A stretch of DNA of 64,000 bases, taken from positions 1,612,001-1,676,000 of the forward strand of contig OY970236.1 of the NCBI GenBank assembly GCA_963714155.1, read 5' to 3'. The stretch's first letter is position 1. Each line of letters starts with the position of its first letter. The notes beneath the pieces are model-generated. The model was not told the origin of the DNA, searched no databases, and saw only the letters and a program-made list of their open reading frames with translations. Below are positions 18,567 through 25,426 of this stretch, in pieces. The position numbers and the translations under genes were made by a program. The DNA comes from VRUE01 sp963714155. Its GTDB lineage: Bacteria > Actinomycetota > Thermoleophilia > Solirubrobacterales > 70-9.

Positions 18567-19574
18567 TTAGAGCCAACCGCGCTTGCGGAAGTAGCCGACC
18601 ATCCCGAGCAGCAGCACGACCATCATCCCGACCACGATCCAGAAGGCGGTCATGTCCTCCTCGCCGGGAACGGCGACGTTCATTCCCCAGATGCTGGCCA
18701 GCAGCGTCAGCGGCAGGACGATGACGCTGATCGAGGTGAGCACGCGGAGGATGTCGTTGACGCGGTGGGAGATCACCGACTCGTTGGTCTCGGCCAGCGA
18801 GTCGACCACCTCCTTGTAGTTCTCCAGCATGTCCCAGATCCGCTCGTGGGCATCGACGATGTCGTCGAAGTAGATCTCGAGGTCGAGGTCGGTGGCGAGG
18901 TAGCGCTGCTTGACCTTCTCCAGGTCGCGCAGTACCGGTCGCTGCGGGCGGATCACCTTGCGGAAGTTGATGATCTCCTGCTTGACGTTGGAGATGTCGC
19001 GCACGACCTCCTCCGAGCGGCCCTCGAAGATGTCGTCCTCAAGCGCGTCGAGCTTGTTGCCGATCTTGCGCAGCATCGGGAAGCAGTAGTCGAAGCTGTC
19101 GTCGACCAGGCGGTAGAGCAGGTAGCCGGAGCCGCGCGAGAAGAGCTGCTCGCGCATCTCCTCCTTGGCCCGGCAGCGCTCGAAGAGGTACTCGACCGGC
19201 TGCAGCGGCTGATTGGGAATCGTCACCACGTAGCCGGGGCCGACGAAGAGGTCGAGCTCGCCCGTGCCCAGGCGCCCGGCGGCGGGGTCGAAGATCGGGA
19301 AGTGGAGGACGATGAAGAGGTACTCATCGTAGACGTCGATCTTCGGCCGCTGGTTGCGCGAGAGCACGTCCTCGAGGTCGAGAGCATGGAAGTCGAAGTT
19401 CTCCTCCAGCCAGGTGCGCTCCAGCGCTCCCGGGCGCTCGATATTGACCCAGCGCAGGCCGGCGGAGTCGATCTGCTCGACGTTGGGGACCTGCGGTTCA
19501 GCCTGTGGCGCCGCGGAGATGAGCTCGTCGCGCCGGCCGACGCGTCGCAGCCTCGGCTTCGGAAGGTTCGGCAT
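18567..19574 (-). CDS. corA: CorA-family divalent cation transporter
   Basis: The 335-residue protein has a large cytoplasmic N-terminal domain. Two C-terminal membrane helices (~278-298 and ~310-328) follow, separated by SIWGMNVAVPGEED, which holds the signature GMN selectivity motif. It forms a pentameric Mg2+ (or Co2+/Ni2+) channel in the inner membrane. The Lys/Arg-rich end (YFRKRGWL) is typical. The acidic loop after GMN (EED) should face outside and attract cations. It is divergent from the SAM-riboswitch operon and may be read through into the HIT gene on the same strand. Confidence 0.93.
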   Translation of the reverse strand: MPNLPKPRLRRVGRRDELISAAPQAEPQVPNVEQIDSAGLRWVNIERPGALERTWLEENFDFHALDLEDVLSRNQRPKIDVYDEYLFIVLHFPIFDPAAGRLGTGELDLFVGPGYVVTIPNQPLQPVEYLFERCRAKEEMREQLFSRGSGYLLYRLVDDSFDYCFPMLRKIGNKLDALEDDIFEGRSEEVVRDISNVKQEIINFRKVIRPQRPVLRDLEKVKQRYLATDLDLEIYFDDIVDAHERIWDMLENYKEVVDSLAETNESVISHRVNDILRVLTSISVIVLPLTLLASIWGMNVAVPGEEDMTAFWIVVGMMVVLLLGMVGYFRKRGWL

Positions 19575-19638
19575 CGTTCACGCTCATCGTCTCGTCGGGC
19601 ATCGGCGACAAGGTTAGCCCGCCGATCCCCGCATTGGG

Positions 19639-19667
19639 TTGACAGGAAACCCCCTGGTAAGGTTCAT
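19639..19667 (+). promoter_or_regulatory. Possible promoter of the SAM-riboswitch operon
   Basis: A perfect TTGACA (19639-19644) stands 17 bp before GTTCAT (19662-19667), a poor -10. A TACATA at 19671 is the other -10 candidate, but it is too far from the -35. Position just upstream of the aptamer supports a promoter here. Confidence 0.35.
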
Positions 19668-19680
19668 GCCTACATAAGCG

Positions 19681-19797
19681 CCACATCTAGAGGGGTGGAG
19701 GGACTGGCCCGATGAAACCCCGGCAACCGGCTCGAGTCGTCAGATTCGAGGGAGGTGCCAACTCCAGCAGGTCAAGTCAAAGGCCTGGAAGATGTGG
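19681..19797 (+). promoter_or_regulatory. SAM-I (S-box) riboswitch aptamer
   Basis: The conserved core is clear: GGGTGGAGGGACTGGCCC, GATGAAACCCCGGCAACC and GGTGCCAACTCCAGCAG, in the right order and spacing. Helix P1 is formed by CCACATC (19681-19687) and GATGTGG (19791-19797). Helix P3 lies around the CGAGTCG...CGAG region. The RNA binds S-adenosylmethionine. An antiterminator can form between TGTGGGG (19793-19799) and CCCCACA (19820-19826), so P1 formation on SAM binding frees the terminator downstream. This predicts an OFF switch: high SAM stops transcription of the threonine synthase-like gene. Confidence 0.95.
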
Positions 19798-19812
19798 GGA
19801 AAGTCCGATCGG

Positions 19813-19844
19813 ACCTCTGCCCCACAAAAGGCGGAGGTTTTTTT
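19813..19844 (+). terminator. Intrinsic terminator, expression platform of the SAM riboswitch
   Basis: ACCTCTGCC (19813-19821) pairs with GGCGGAGGT (19830-19838) through nine pairs including one G-U, and a run of seven T follows. The loop and 5' arm overlap the CCCCACA segment that can pair with the 3' strand of P1, giving mutually exclusive structures. Confidence 0.9.
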
Positions 19845-19877
19845 GTTGGCGGTAACGCAACGAGAGGGAAAGATCGG

Positions 19878-21110
19878 ATGTCCATCGAGAATCTGAAATG
19901 CAAGGAGTGCGGCGCGACCTATGACCTCGGCGCCCACTTCGCCTGTGAAAACTGCTTCGGGCCACTGGAAGTGGCCTACGACTACTCGGCGCTCGACCCG
20001 GCGGAGACAAAGCGCAAGATCCAGGCCGGCTCGCAGGGCATCTGGCGCTACGCCGACTTCCTGCCCTTCGAGGGGCGTCCGGGGGATCCGCTCGAGCCCG
20101 GCCTGACGCCGCTGCTGCGCGCCGACCGCCTGGCCGAACGGCTCGGCGTCGACGCCGAGATCTGGATCAAGAACGACGCCGCCAACCCGACCCACTCCTT
20201 CAAGGACCGTGTCGTCGCCGTCGCCGTCGCCAAGGCGCAGGAGCTCGGCTTCGAGACCGTCGCTTGCGCCTCGACCGGCAACCTCGCCAACGCCGTCGCC
20301 GCCCACGCCGCCGCTGCCGGCCTGCGCTCCTACGTTTTCGTGCCCGCCAACCTCGAGGAGCAGAAGCTGCTCGCCACCGGCATCTACGGCACCAACCTGG
20401 TCGGCGTGCGCGGCAACTACGACGACGTCAACCGCCTCTGCACCCAGCTGGCCGAAACGCGGCCCTGGGCCTTCGTCAACGTCAACCTGCGTCCCTACTA
20501 CGCCGAGGGCTCGAAGACGCTCGCTTATGAGACGGCCGAGCAGCTCGGCTGGAAACTGCCGGACCGCGTCGTCTGCCCGATTGCCTCGGGCTCGCTCTTC
20601 ACCAAGGTCGGCCGCGGCTTCCAGGAGTGGCTCGACATCGGCCTGGTCGAGGGGGAGCAGCCGGTCTTCAACGGCGCCCAGGCCGAGGGCTGCAGTCCCG
20701 TCGCCACCGCCTTCTCCGAAGGCTGGGACGTCTGCAAGCCGCAGCGCCCGGACACGATCGCCAAGAGCCTGGCGATCGGCGATCCCGCCGACGGCCCCTA
20801 CGCGGTCGAGCAGGCCCGCCGCACGGGCGGTGGGGTCGACTCGGTCAACGACGCCGAAATCCGCGATGGAATCAGCTTGCTGGCCGAGACCACGGGCATC
20901 TTCACCGAGACCGCCGGCGGCGTCACCATCGGCGTGCTGAAGAAGCTGGCCGACCGCGGTGAGCTCGGCGCCGGCGAGCGCGTCGTCGTCTACATCACCG
21001 GCGAGGGTTTGAAGACCCTCGACGCGACCCGCGATAGGTTCCGCATGCACGAAATCGACCCCCAGCTCGAGAGCTTCGAGTCCGAGTTCGCCCAGGAGGT
21101 AAGCGCCTGA
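19878..21110 (+). CDS. thrC: Threonine synthase-like PLP enzyme with zinc ribbon, under SAM control
   Basis: The start is the ATG at 19878 after a GAGAGGGA ribosome site; earlier in-frame codons lie in the riboswitch. The 410-residue protein opens with a zinc ribbon (C8, C11, C23, C26) and has the fold-type II PLP site NPTHSFKDRV with Lys109, followed by ACASTGNLANAVAAHAAAAG. By family it converts O-phosphohomoserine to threonine. The SAM-I riboswitch upstream and the sulfur carrier gene that overlaps its stop are unusual for threonine synthesis. They suggest that this copy may instead make homocysteine or another sulfur amino acid. That role is inference; the fold and cofactor site are seen directly. 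Confidence 0.85.
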   Translation: MSIENLKCKECGATYDLGAHFACENCFGPLEVAYDYSALDPAETKRKIQAGSQGIWRYADFLPFEGRPGDPLEPGLTPLLRADRLAERLGVDAEIWIKNDAANPTHSFKDRVVAVAVAKAQELGFETVACASTGNLANAVAAHAAAAGLRSYVFVPANLEEQKLLATGIYGTNLVGVRGNYDDVNRLCTQLAETRPWAFVNVNLRPYYAEGSKTLAYETAEQLGWKLPDRVVCPIASGSLFTKVGRGFQEWLDIGLVEGEQPVFNGAQAEGCSPVATAFSEGWDVCKPQRPDTIAKSLAIGDPADGPYAVEQARRTGGGVDSVNDAEIRDGISLLAETTGIFTETAGGVTIGVLKKLADRGELGAGERVVVYITGEGLKTLDATRDRFRMHEIDPQLESFESEFAQEVSA

Positions 21111-21382
21111 TGTCAGTCACCGTGAAGATCCCGACCCAGCTGCGCGCGGCGACCGGGGGAGAAGCCGAGCTCGAGGTTGCCGGATCCACCGTCGGCGAGG
21201 TGCTCGACGCGGTCTTCGAGGCGCACGGCACCCTGCGCGAGCGGATCACCCAGGACGGCGACCTGCGCCGCTTCGTCAACGTCTACGTCAGCGGCGAGGA
21301 CATCCGCTTCCAGCAGGGCCTCGAGACCCAGATCGACGACGGCGCCGAGGTAACGATCTTGCCCGCCGTTGCAGGTGGCTAA
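21110..21382 (+). CDS. MoaD/ThiS-like ubiquitin-fold sulfur carrier protein
   Basis: The 90-residue protein reads SVTVKIPTQLR at the start and DGAEVTILPAVAGG at the end. The C-terminal Gly-Gly is the site that is adenylated and thiocarboxylated in MoaD, ThiS and CysO. It resembles mycobacterial CysO, which hands sulfur to the PLP enzyme CysM. Here the neighbour is a threonine synthase-like PLP enzyme, whose TGA ends inside this gene's ATG region (one-base to four-base overlap). No MoeB-like activating enzyme or Mec-like protease is in the window. The next gene starts inside its last codons. Confidence 0.85.
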   Translation: MSVTVKIPTQLRAATGGEAELEVAGSTVGEVLDAVFEAHGTLRERITQDGDLRRFVNVYVSGEDIRFQQGLETQIDDGAEVTILPAVAGG

Positions 21383-22106
21383 GCCGCCCGTCGTCATCCT
21401 CTGCGGCGGCCGCGGCACGCGGCTGCGCGAGCGCACGGAGTCGGTGCCGAAGGCGTTGGTCGAGATCGGCGGCCGGCCGATCCTCTGGCACGTGATCGGG
21501 ATCTACGCGGCGCAGGGCTTCGAGCGCTTCGTTCTCGCAACCGGCTACCTCGGGGAGATGGTGGAGGAATTCGCTGCCGCGGAGAGCTGGCCGGACGGCG
21601 TGGAGGTCGATTGCGTCGACACCGGGCTCGACACTCCCACCGGCGGGCGGATCAAGCTGCTGGGCGAGCGGCTTGACGGCGAGAGTTTCTGTGCCACTTA
21701 CGCCGACGGCGTCGCCGACATCGATCTCGAGGCGCTGCTCGGGTTCCATCGAGCCCAGGGTGCGCTCGGCACGGTGACCGTCGTGCAGCCCCGGCTGCAA
21801 TGGGGCGTGGCTGAGCTCGGAGCCGATCACAAGGTTGAGGGCTTTGTCGAGAAGCCTCGCAGCGAGCACTGGATCAACGGCGGTTTCTTCTGCTTCGAGC
21901 CCGGTGCGCTGGGCTTCATCGGCGAGGACAGCGTGCTCGAGCGCGAGCCGCTGGAACAGCTCGCCGCCGACGGCCAGCTGAGTGCGTACCGCCACGAGGG
22001 CTTCTGGGACTGCATGGACACCTACAAGGACGCGGTCGAGCTCAACGACCTCTGGTCCAGCGGCGACACCCCCTGGACCGTCTGGGCGAAGGCGGCAGCC
22101 CGATGA
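21375..22106 (+). CDS. Sugar-1-phosphate nucleotidyltransferase, glucose-1-phosphate cytidylyltransferase (RfbF)-like
   Basis: The GTG at 21375 is used; a TTG two codons earlier is equally possible. The 243-residue protein has VVILCGGRGTRLRERTESVP, with the nucleotide-binding GGxGTR(L) and Lys of the family, PKALVEIGGRPILWHV, then TYADGVADIDL for the metal Asp and VEGFVEKP. The length and the GFWDCMDTYKD ending fit RfbF, which makes CDP-glucose from CTP and glucose-1-phosphate. The dehydratase after palindromic copy B supports a CDP-deoxysugar route. It overlaps the sulfur carrier gene, so it may share the SAM-controlled transcript. Confidence 0.85.
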   Translation: MAKPPVVILCGGRGTRLRERTESVPKALVEIGGRPILWHVIGIYAAQGFERFVLATGYLGEMVEEFAAAESWPDGVEVDCVDTGLDTPTGGRIKLLGERLDGESFCATYADGVADIDLEALLGFHRAQGALGTVTVVQPRLQWGVAELGADHKVEGFVEKPRSEHWINGGFFCFEPGALGFIGEDSVLEREPLEQLAADGQLSAYRHEGFWDCMDTYKDAVELNDLWSSGDTPWTVWAKAAAR

Positions 22107-22107
22107 G

Positions 22108-22156
22108 CTTCCGGTGCGCCTTTTATGGCCTACGCCCACATAAAGCGCACCGGAAG
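22108..22156. repeat. Palindromic repeat, copy B (49 bp)
   Basis: Arms CTTCCGGTGCGC and GCGCACCGGAAG pair perfectly, and the stem extends with CTTTTATG/CATAAAG. It starts 1 bp after the stop of the nucleotidyltransferase. CGATGAGC stands on both sides (22101-22108 and 22166-22173), like a target duplication. A 22-codon frame (22103-22171) runs through it with ATGA junctions to both neighbouring genes. Copy C at 45946 has the same length and arms. Confidence 0.8.
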
Positions 22157-22167
22157 GGGGCCTGGCG

Positions 22168-23175
22168 ATGAGCAACCGCGCTTTGGTGACTGGCGCACAT
22201 GGCTTCGTCGCTTCGCACTTGGTGAAGGCGCTGCTGGAGCGCGGCGACACCGTTCGCGTGCTTGACCGACCCGACCCTCGCCTTGCCGACGTCGGCGGGC
22301 CGCGACGCTCCGGCCTCGACCTGCTCGGTCTGCGCGATCAGGTCGAGCTGGCGGAGGGGGACCTGCGCGATGCTGACTCGGTCGCTGCGGCGGTCGCCGG
22401 CTGCGACTCGGTCTTCCATCTTGCGGCGCAGACGATCGTCGGCGTCGCCCGCCGCTCGCCGCTGGAGACGCTGGAGGTCAACGTGCGCGGTGCCTGGAAC
22501 GTCTTCGAGGCCTGCCGCGAGCACGACGCTTCACGGGTCGTTTTCGCTTCTTCCGACAAGGCCTACGGATCCAGCCCCGAGCTGCCCTACCGCGAGGATT
22601 TCCCCCTGCGCGCCGCCAACACCTACGACGCCAGCAAGGCCGCCGCCGACATCGTCGCCCGCAGCTACGCCAGCACCTACAGCCTGCCCCTGGCCGTCAC
22701 CCGCTTCGCCAACATCTACGGCGGCGGCGATCTCAACTTCTCACGGCTGATCCCGGAGACGACGATCGCCGTCCTCGACGGTCGTCCGCCCGTGATCCGC
22801 TCCGACGGCAGCCCTGAGCGCGACTTCCTCCACGTCGATGACGCCGTCGGCGCCTACCTGGCGATCGAGGCCGCGCTTGGCCAAGGTGAAGCCAGGGGAG
22901 AGGCCTTCAACGCCGGCGGCGAGCGCCCGCATTCGGTGCGCGAGGTAGTCGACCTAATTGCCGCGGTTGCCGAAACCGGTGTCGAGCCCGAATACCTGGG
23001 TTCGGGCACCCCCGACGGTGAGATCGACCGCCAGTACGTCGACTCGACCAAGCTGCGCGAGCTGATCGGCTGGCGCCCGCAGGTCGAGCTTGCCGATGGC
23101 CTCCAACGCACGCTGGAGTGGTACCGGAAACACCCGGAGGCCCGACCGGCATCCGAAGTCCCAGCCTCAAAGTAA
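22168..23175 (+). CDS. NAD-dependent SDR epimerase/dehydratase, CDP-glucose 4,6-dehydratase-like
   Basis: The 335-residue extended SDR has ALVTGAHGFVASHL for NAD binding. VVFASSDKAYGSS supplies the S-D-K triad region, in which the Asp-Lys pair replaces the usual Asp-Glu, as in RfbG-type CDP-glucose 4,6-dehydratases. YDASKAAAD holds the catalytic Tyr and Lys, and RFANIYGGGDLNFSRLIP helps bind substrate. It would convert CDP-glucose from the preceding enzyme to the 4-keto-6-deoxy sugar. The start overlaps the tiny frame in palindromic copy B. The stop codon lies inside the inverted repeat that precedes the toxin-antitoxin genes. Confidence 0.87.
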   Translation: MSNRALVTGAHGFVASHLVKALLERGDTVRVLDRPDPRLADVGGPRRSGLDLLGLRDQVELAEGDLRDADSVAAAVAGCDSVFHLAAQTIVGVARRSPLETLEVNVRGAWNVFEACREHDASRVVFASSDKAYGSSPELPYREDFPLRAANTYDASKAAADIVARSYASTYSLPLAVTRFANIYGGGDLNFSRLIPETTIAVLDGRPPVIRSDGSPERDFLHVDDAVGAYLAIEAALGQGEARGEAFNAGGERPHSVREVVDLIAAVAETGVEPEYLGSGTPDGEIDRQYVDSTKLRELIGWRPQVELADGLQRTLEWYRKHPEARPASEVPASK

Positions 23176-23199
23176 GAGTAATACCAGTGCTACTCTTAC
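23172..23199. promoter_or_regulatory. Perfect inverted repeat, likely antitoxin operator
   Basis: GTAAGAGTA (23172-23180) and TACTCTTAC (23191-23199) are exact inverted repeats separated by 10 bp, ending 3 bp before the antitoxin ATG at 23203. The position and symmetry fit autorepression by a dimeric AbrB-type antitoxin. In mRNA the same hairpin would crowd the start codon. Confidence 0.7.
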
Positions 23200-23202
23200 C
23201 TG

Positions 23203-23481
23203 ATGCGAATTACGAGCAAGGGACAGGTCACTATTCCGAAGGAGTTGCGTGACCACTTGGGGTTCTTGCCCGGGACTGAGGTCCAATTCTCCGAAGACGG
23301 CAGTGAGATCCGAATCCGCAAGACGCCGGGTGGACACGGGCGCGGCAGAGAGATCGTCGAGCACCTGCGCAGAGCGGGTGGGGGCAAATACCGGATGACC
23401 ACCGAGGAAGTGATGAGGTTGACCCGGGGAGAGGATTGGGGCACCGGTCACTTGGAGGAGGGTGGTGGCGACCCTAGTTGA
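23203..23481 (+). CDS. AbrB/MazE-fold antitoxin (VapB-like)
   Basis: The 92-residue protein begins MRITSKGQVTIPKELRDHLG, the signature of SpoVT/AbrB swapped-hairpin DNA-binding domains, followed by PGTEVQFSEDGSEIRIRK. The C-terminal 45 residues would bind the toxin. It overlaps the PIN-domain toxin gene by 20 nt. Together they form a VapBC-type module in which the antitoxin binds the toxin and represses the operon through the inverted repeat at 23172-23199. Spacing of 3 bp between repeat and ATG leaves no normal ribosome site, so translation is probably leaderless or weak. Confidence 0.88.
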   Translation: MRITSKGQVTIPKELRDHLGFLPGTEVQFSEDGSEIRIRKTPGGHGRGREIVEHLRRAGGGKYRMTTEEVMRLTRGEDWGTGHLEEGGGDPS

Positions 23482-23869
23482 CTCCAATGTCCTCATCGAC
23501 GTAATCGAGGGAACGCTCGCATGGTCGGACTGGTCGGTGGACGCTTTGGAAGCGGCCGGTTCCGCGGGTCCAGTAGTAATCAACCAAGTGATCTACACGG
23601 AGGTGTCGGTTCGCTACGCCGATACCGACGAGCTGGACCTGGATCTGCCAATGGACTATTTCCAGCGCGAGCAGATTCCCTGGCCGGCCGCTTTTCTAGC
23701 CGGAAAGGCATTCGTCGATTACCGCCGTCGCGGTGGCAAGCGGCGATCGCCCCTTCCCGACTTCTTTATTGGCGCTCATGCCGCCGTTGCGAGCTTGCGC
23801 CTGCTGACCCGCGATCCGACTCGCTACCGCAGCTACTTTCCTACGGTCGAGTTGATCGCACCCGAGTAG
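23462..23869 (+). CDS. PIN-domain ribonuclease toxin (VapC-like)
   Basis: The 135-residue protein starts at GTG and has LVDSNVLIDV with the first catalytic Asp (D8), INQVIYTEVSVR with the conserved Glu, and LPDFFIGAHAAVASLRLLTRD with the last two acidic residues. It is complete, so the nuclease should be active, cutting tRNA or rRNA when not bound by its antitoxin. The upstream gene is the AbrB-type antitoxin, overlapping by 20 nt. The pair stands alone between sugar and repair genes and shows more A/T-rich codons than its neighbours, consistent with horizontal transfer. Confidence 0.9.
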   Translation: MVATLVDSNVLIDVIEGTLAWSDWSVDALEAAGSAGPVVINQVIYTEVSVRYADTDELDLDLPMDYFQREQIPWPAAFLAGKAFVDYRRRGGKRRSPLPDFFIGAHAAVASLRLLTRDPTRYRSYFPTVELIAPE

Positions 23870-23897
23870 CCACGACGCCACGGCTAGTCTGCTCCCC

Positions 23898-24695
23898 ATG
23901 TGCGGACGCTTCACGGTCACGGCCAAAAACGCCAAGCAGATCGCCGACAAGTTCCAGGTCGAGCTGGAGAAGGCGCTGGAGCGCAACTCGGAAGGCAACG
24001 CCCCGCCGCCGACGGCCGAGCGAGTGAAGAAGATCGAATCGGGGCTGGGGCGCTTCAACGTCGCGCCCAGCCAAGAGGTGCTGACCGTGCGCTCCTCTCC
24101 CGATCCCGAGGAGGCCGCCGACGGCGAGCGCGAGGCGCGGCTGATGCGCTGGGGCCTGGTGCCGCGCTGGGCCAAGGACCTCAAAGTCGGCTACCGGATG
24201 ATCAACGCCAAGGCCGAGAACCTCGAATCGAGTCGCGCCTACTCGCCGCTGGTCGGCAAGTTCCGCCACCGCTGCCTGATCGTTGCCGACGGCTTTTACG
24301 AGTGGATGAAGGCGGAGGACCCCAAGCAGCCGCGCCAGCCCTGGCGTTTTACCGTCGACGGCGGCGAGACCTTTGCCTTCGCCGGTCTTTGCACGCGCAA
24401 GGAGTGGGAGGACCCCGAGGATCGCGGCTTCGACGACGGCTGGCTCTACAGCTGCACGATCGTCACCACGACGCCCAACGAGCTGGTCGCCAAGGTCCAC
24501 GACCGCATGCCGGCGATCCTGCCGAGCCCCGAGGCCGAGGCCGCCTGGCTGCGCCCCGACCTCGAGCTCGAGGACGCGGTGGCGATGTGCGGGCCGCTGC
24601 CGGCCTCACGGATGGAAAGCGCCCCCGCCAACCCGAAGCTGAACAAGGTCGGCAAAGGCAGCGAGGAAGGCCCCGAGCTGCTGGTTGCGCCCTAG
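23898..24695 (+). CDS. SRAP domain protein (HMCES/YedK), abasic-site DNA-protein crosslinker
   Basis: The 265-residue protein begins MCGRFTV, so Cys2 is available after Met removal as the nucleophile that bonds to abasic DNA. It also has RFNVAPSQ with the conserved Asn, MINAKAENL, VADGFYEWM with the active-site Glu, and KVHDRMPAIL with the active-site His. The protein shields abasic sites in single-stranded DNA at stalled forks. An insertion of about 25 charged residues near 30-50 makes it longer than E. coli YedK (222 residues). It is monocistronic, 29 bp after the toxin gene. Confidence 0.93.
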   Translation: MCGRFTVTAKNAKQIADKFQVELEKALERNSEGNAPPPTAERVKKIESGLGRFNVAPSQEVLTVRSSPDPEEAADGEREARLMRWGLVPRWAKDLKVGYRMINAKAENLESSRAYSPLVGKFRHRCLIVADGFYEWMKAEDPKQPRQPWRFTVDGGETFAFAGLCTRKEWEDPEDRGFDDGWLYSCTIVTTTPNELVAKVHDRMPAILPSPEAEAAWLRPDLELEDAVAMCGPLPASRMESAPANPKLNKVGKGSEEGPELLVAP

Positions 24696-24697
24696 CT

Positions 24698-25399
24698 CTA
24701 AAGCGTGCCGGCGGTCTTGACCGTGGCCGCGCCGGCGGAGTTTTCGACCGTGCAGGCGATCGCCGCCGCTGGGGTGGCAGTCGTCCGCCAGATCGTGGCA
24801 AAGGGCAGGACCAGGTCCTGCTTCGGCTGGCCGGCGGGCAGGCCGTACTTCCAGACCTGCTGGCCGATCCGGTAGGGCGCCCATTCGACCACGATGCCTT
24901 TTTCTCTCGTGTAGCGCTCGCCAAGCAGGTCGCTCATCTCGACCAGGGCATAGTCGGTGCTGTGCGAGCTGAACTCGACCGCCGAGTTCTCCGGCGTTCC
25001 CTGTTCGGACAGCTCTTCGCTGGAGCGCGGATAGGAGGCGCGGCTCTCGTAGGTCTTGGCGATGATCGCCCGTTTAGCTCGGATCGAACAGCGCAGGCGC
25101 CCGTGGCCGATCGCCGCGCCGGCGGAGATCGTCAGCACGGCGGAGCTGCGGTAGAGGGTGTATTCGCTGACGTTTGCTTCGGTCGAGCGGATCTCCGCGT
25201 CGGTCAGCTGCATCTCGCCACCGCCGGGGATCTGGACCTTCTTGGAGTCCGACATCGGCGCTTCTTCCACCCATTCCAGCGTCGCCGCCCCGATCAGCTT
25301 GTCGGTGCTCAGCAGAGCCGCGGCTACGGTCGCCAGCAGACCGATCGCGATCACGATCAGGGCGCCGCGAGGCGGGCGGATTTTGCGTTCGTCGGCCAC
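24698..25399 (-). CDS. Membrane-anchored hypothetical protein
   Basis: From the GTG at 25399 the product has 233 residues. It has a short basic N-terminus (ERKIRPPRG), one hydrophobic segment (ALIVIAIGLLATVAAALLS, residues ~13-31), and a ~200-residue domain likely outside the membrane. It contains two Cys (CSIRAK and IACTVENS) that could form a disulfide. The end, VENSAGAATVKTAGTL, resembles a beta-strand. I do not recognise the family. A longer upstream reading of the frame is a shadow of the hydrolase gene. Its start lies only 27 bp from the divergent hydrolase start. Confidence 0.6.
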   Translation of the reverse strand: MADERKIRPPRGALIVIAIGLLATVAAALLSTDKLIGAATLEWVEEAPMSDSKKVQIPGGGEMQLTDAEIRSTEANVSEYTLYRSSAVLTISAGAAIGHGRLRCSIRAKRAIIAKTYESRASYPRSSEELSEQGTPENSAVEFSSHSTDYALVEMSDLLGERYTREKGIVVEWAPYRIGQQVWKYGLPAGQPKQDLVLPFATIWRTTATPAAAIACTVENSAGAATVKTAGTL

Positions 25400-25410
25400 G
25401 GCTGGGCCGC

Positions 25411-25420
25411 AAGCTACCGT
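25411..25420. promoter_or_regulatory. Two overlapping divergent -10 boxes
   Basis: AAGCTACCGT contains TACCGT on the plus strand (25415-25420, 6 bp before the GTG at 25427) and TAGCTT on the minus strand (25416-25411, 11 bp before the GTG at 25399). Both fit TANNNT. Only one polymerase could use the site at a time. Confidence 0.4.
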
Positions 25421-25426
25421 GTAGGC

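Noticed and set aside
19740..21050. Minus-strand open frame (436 codons) opposite the threonine synthase-like gene
   Set aside because: It is rich in Gly, Asp, Val and Arg without domain signals and would run through the riboswitch terminator.
22103..22171. Counting the 22-codon frame in copy B, and the similar one in copy C, as genes
   Set aside because: The sequence is set by the palindrome, and only two copies can be compared. It is reported as a finding, not as a gene.
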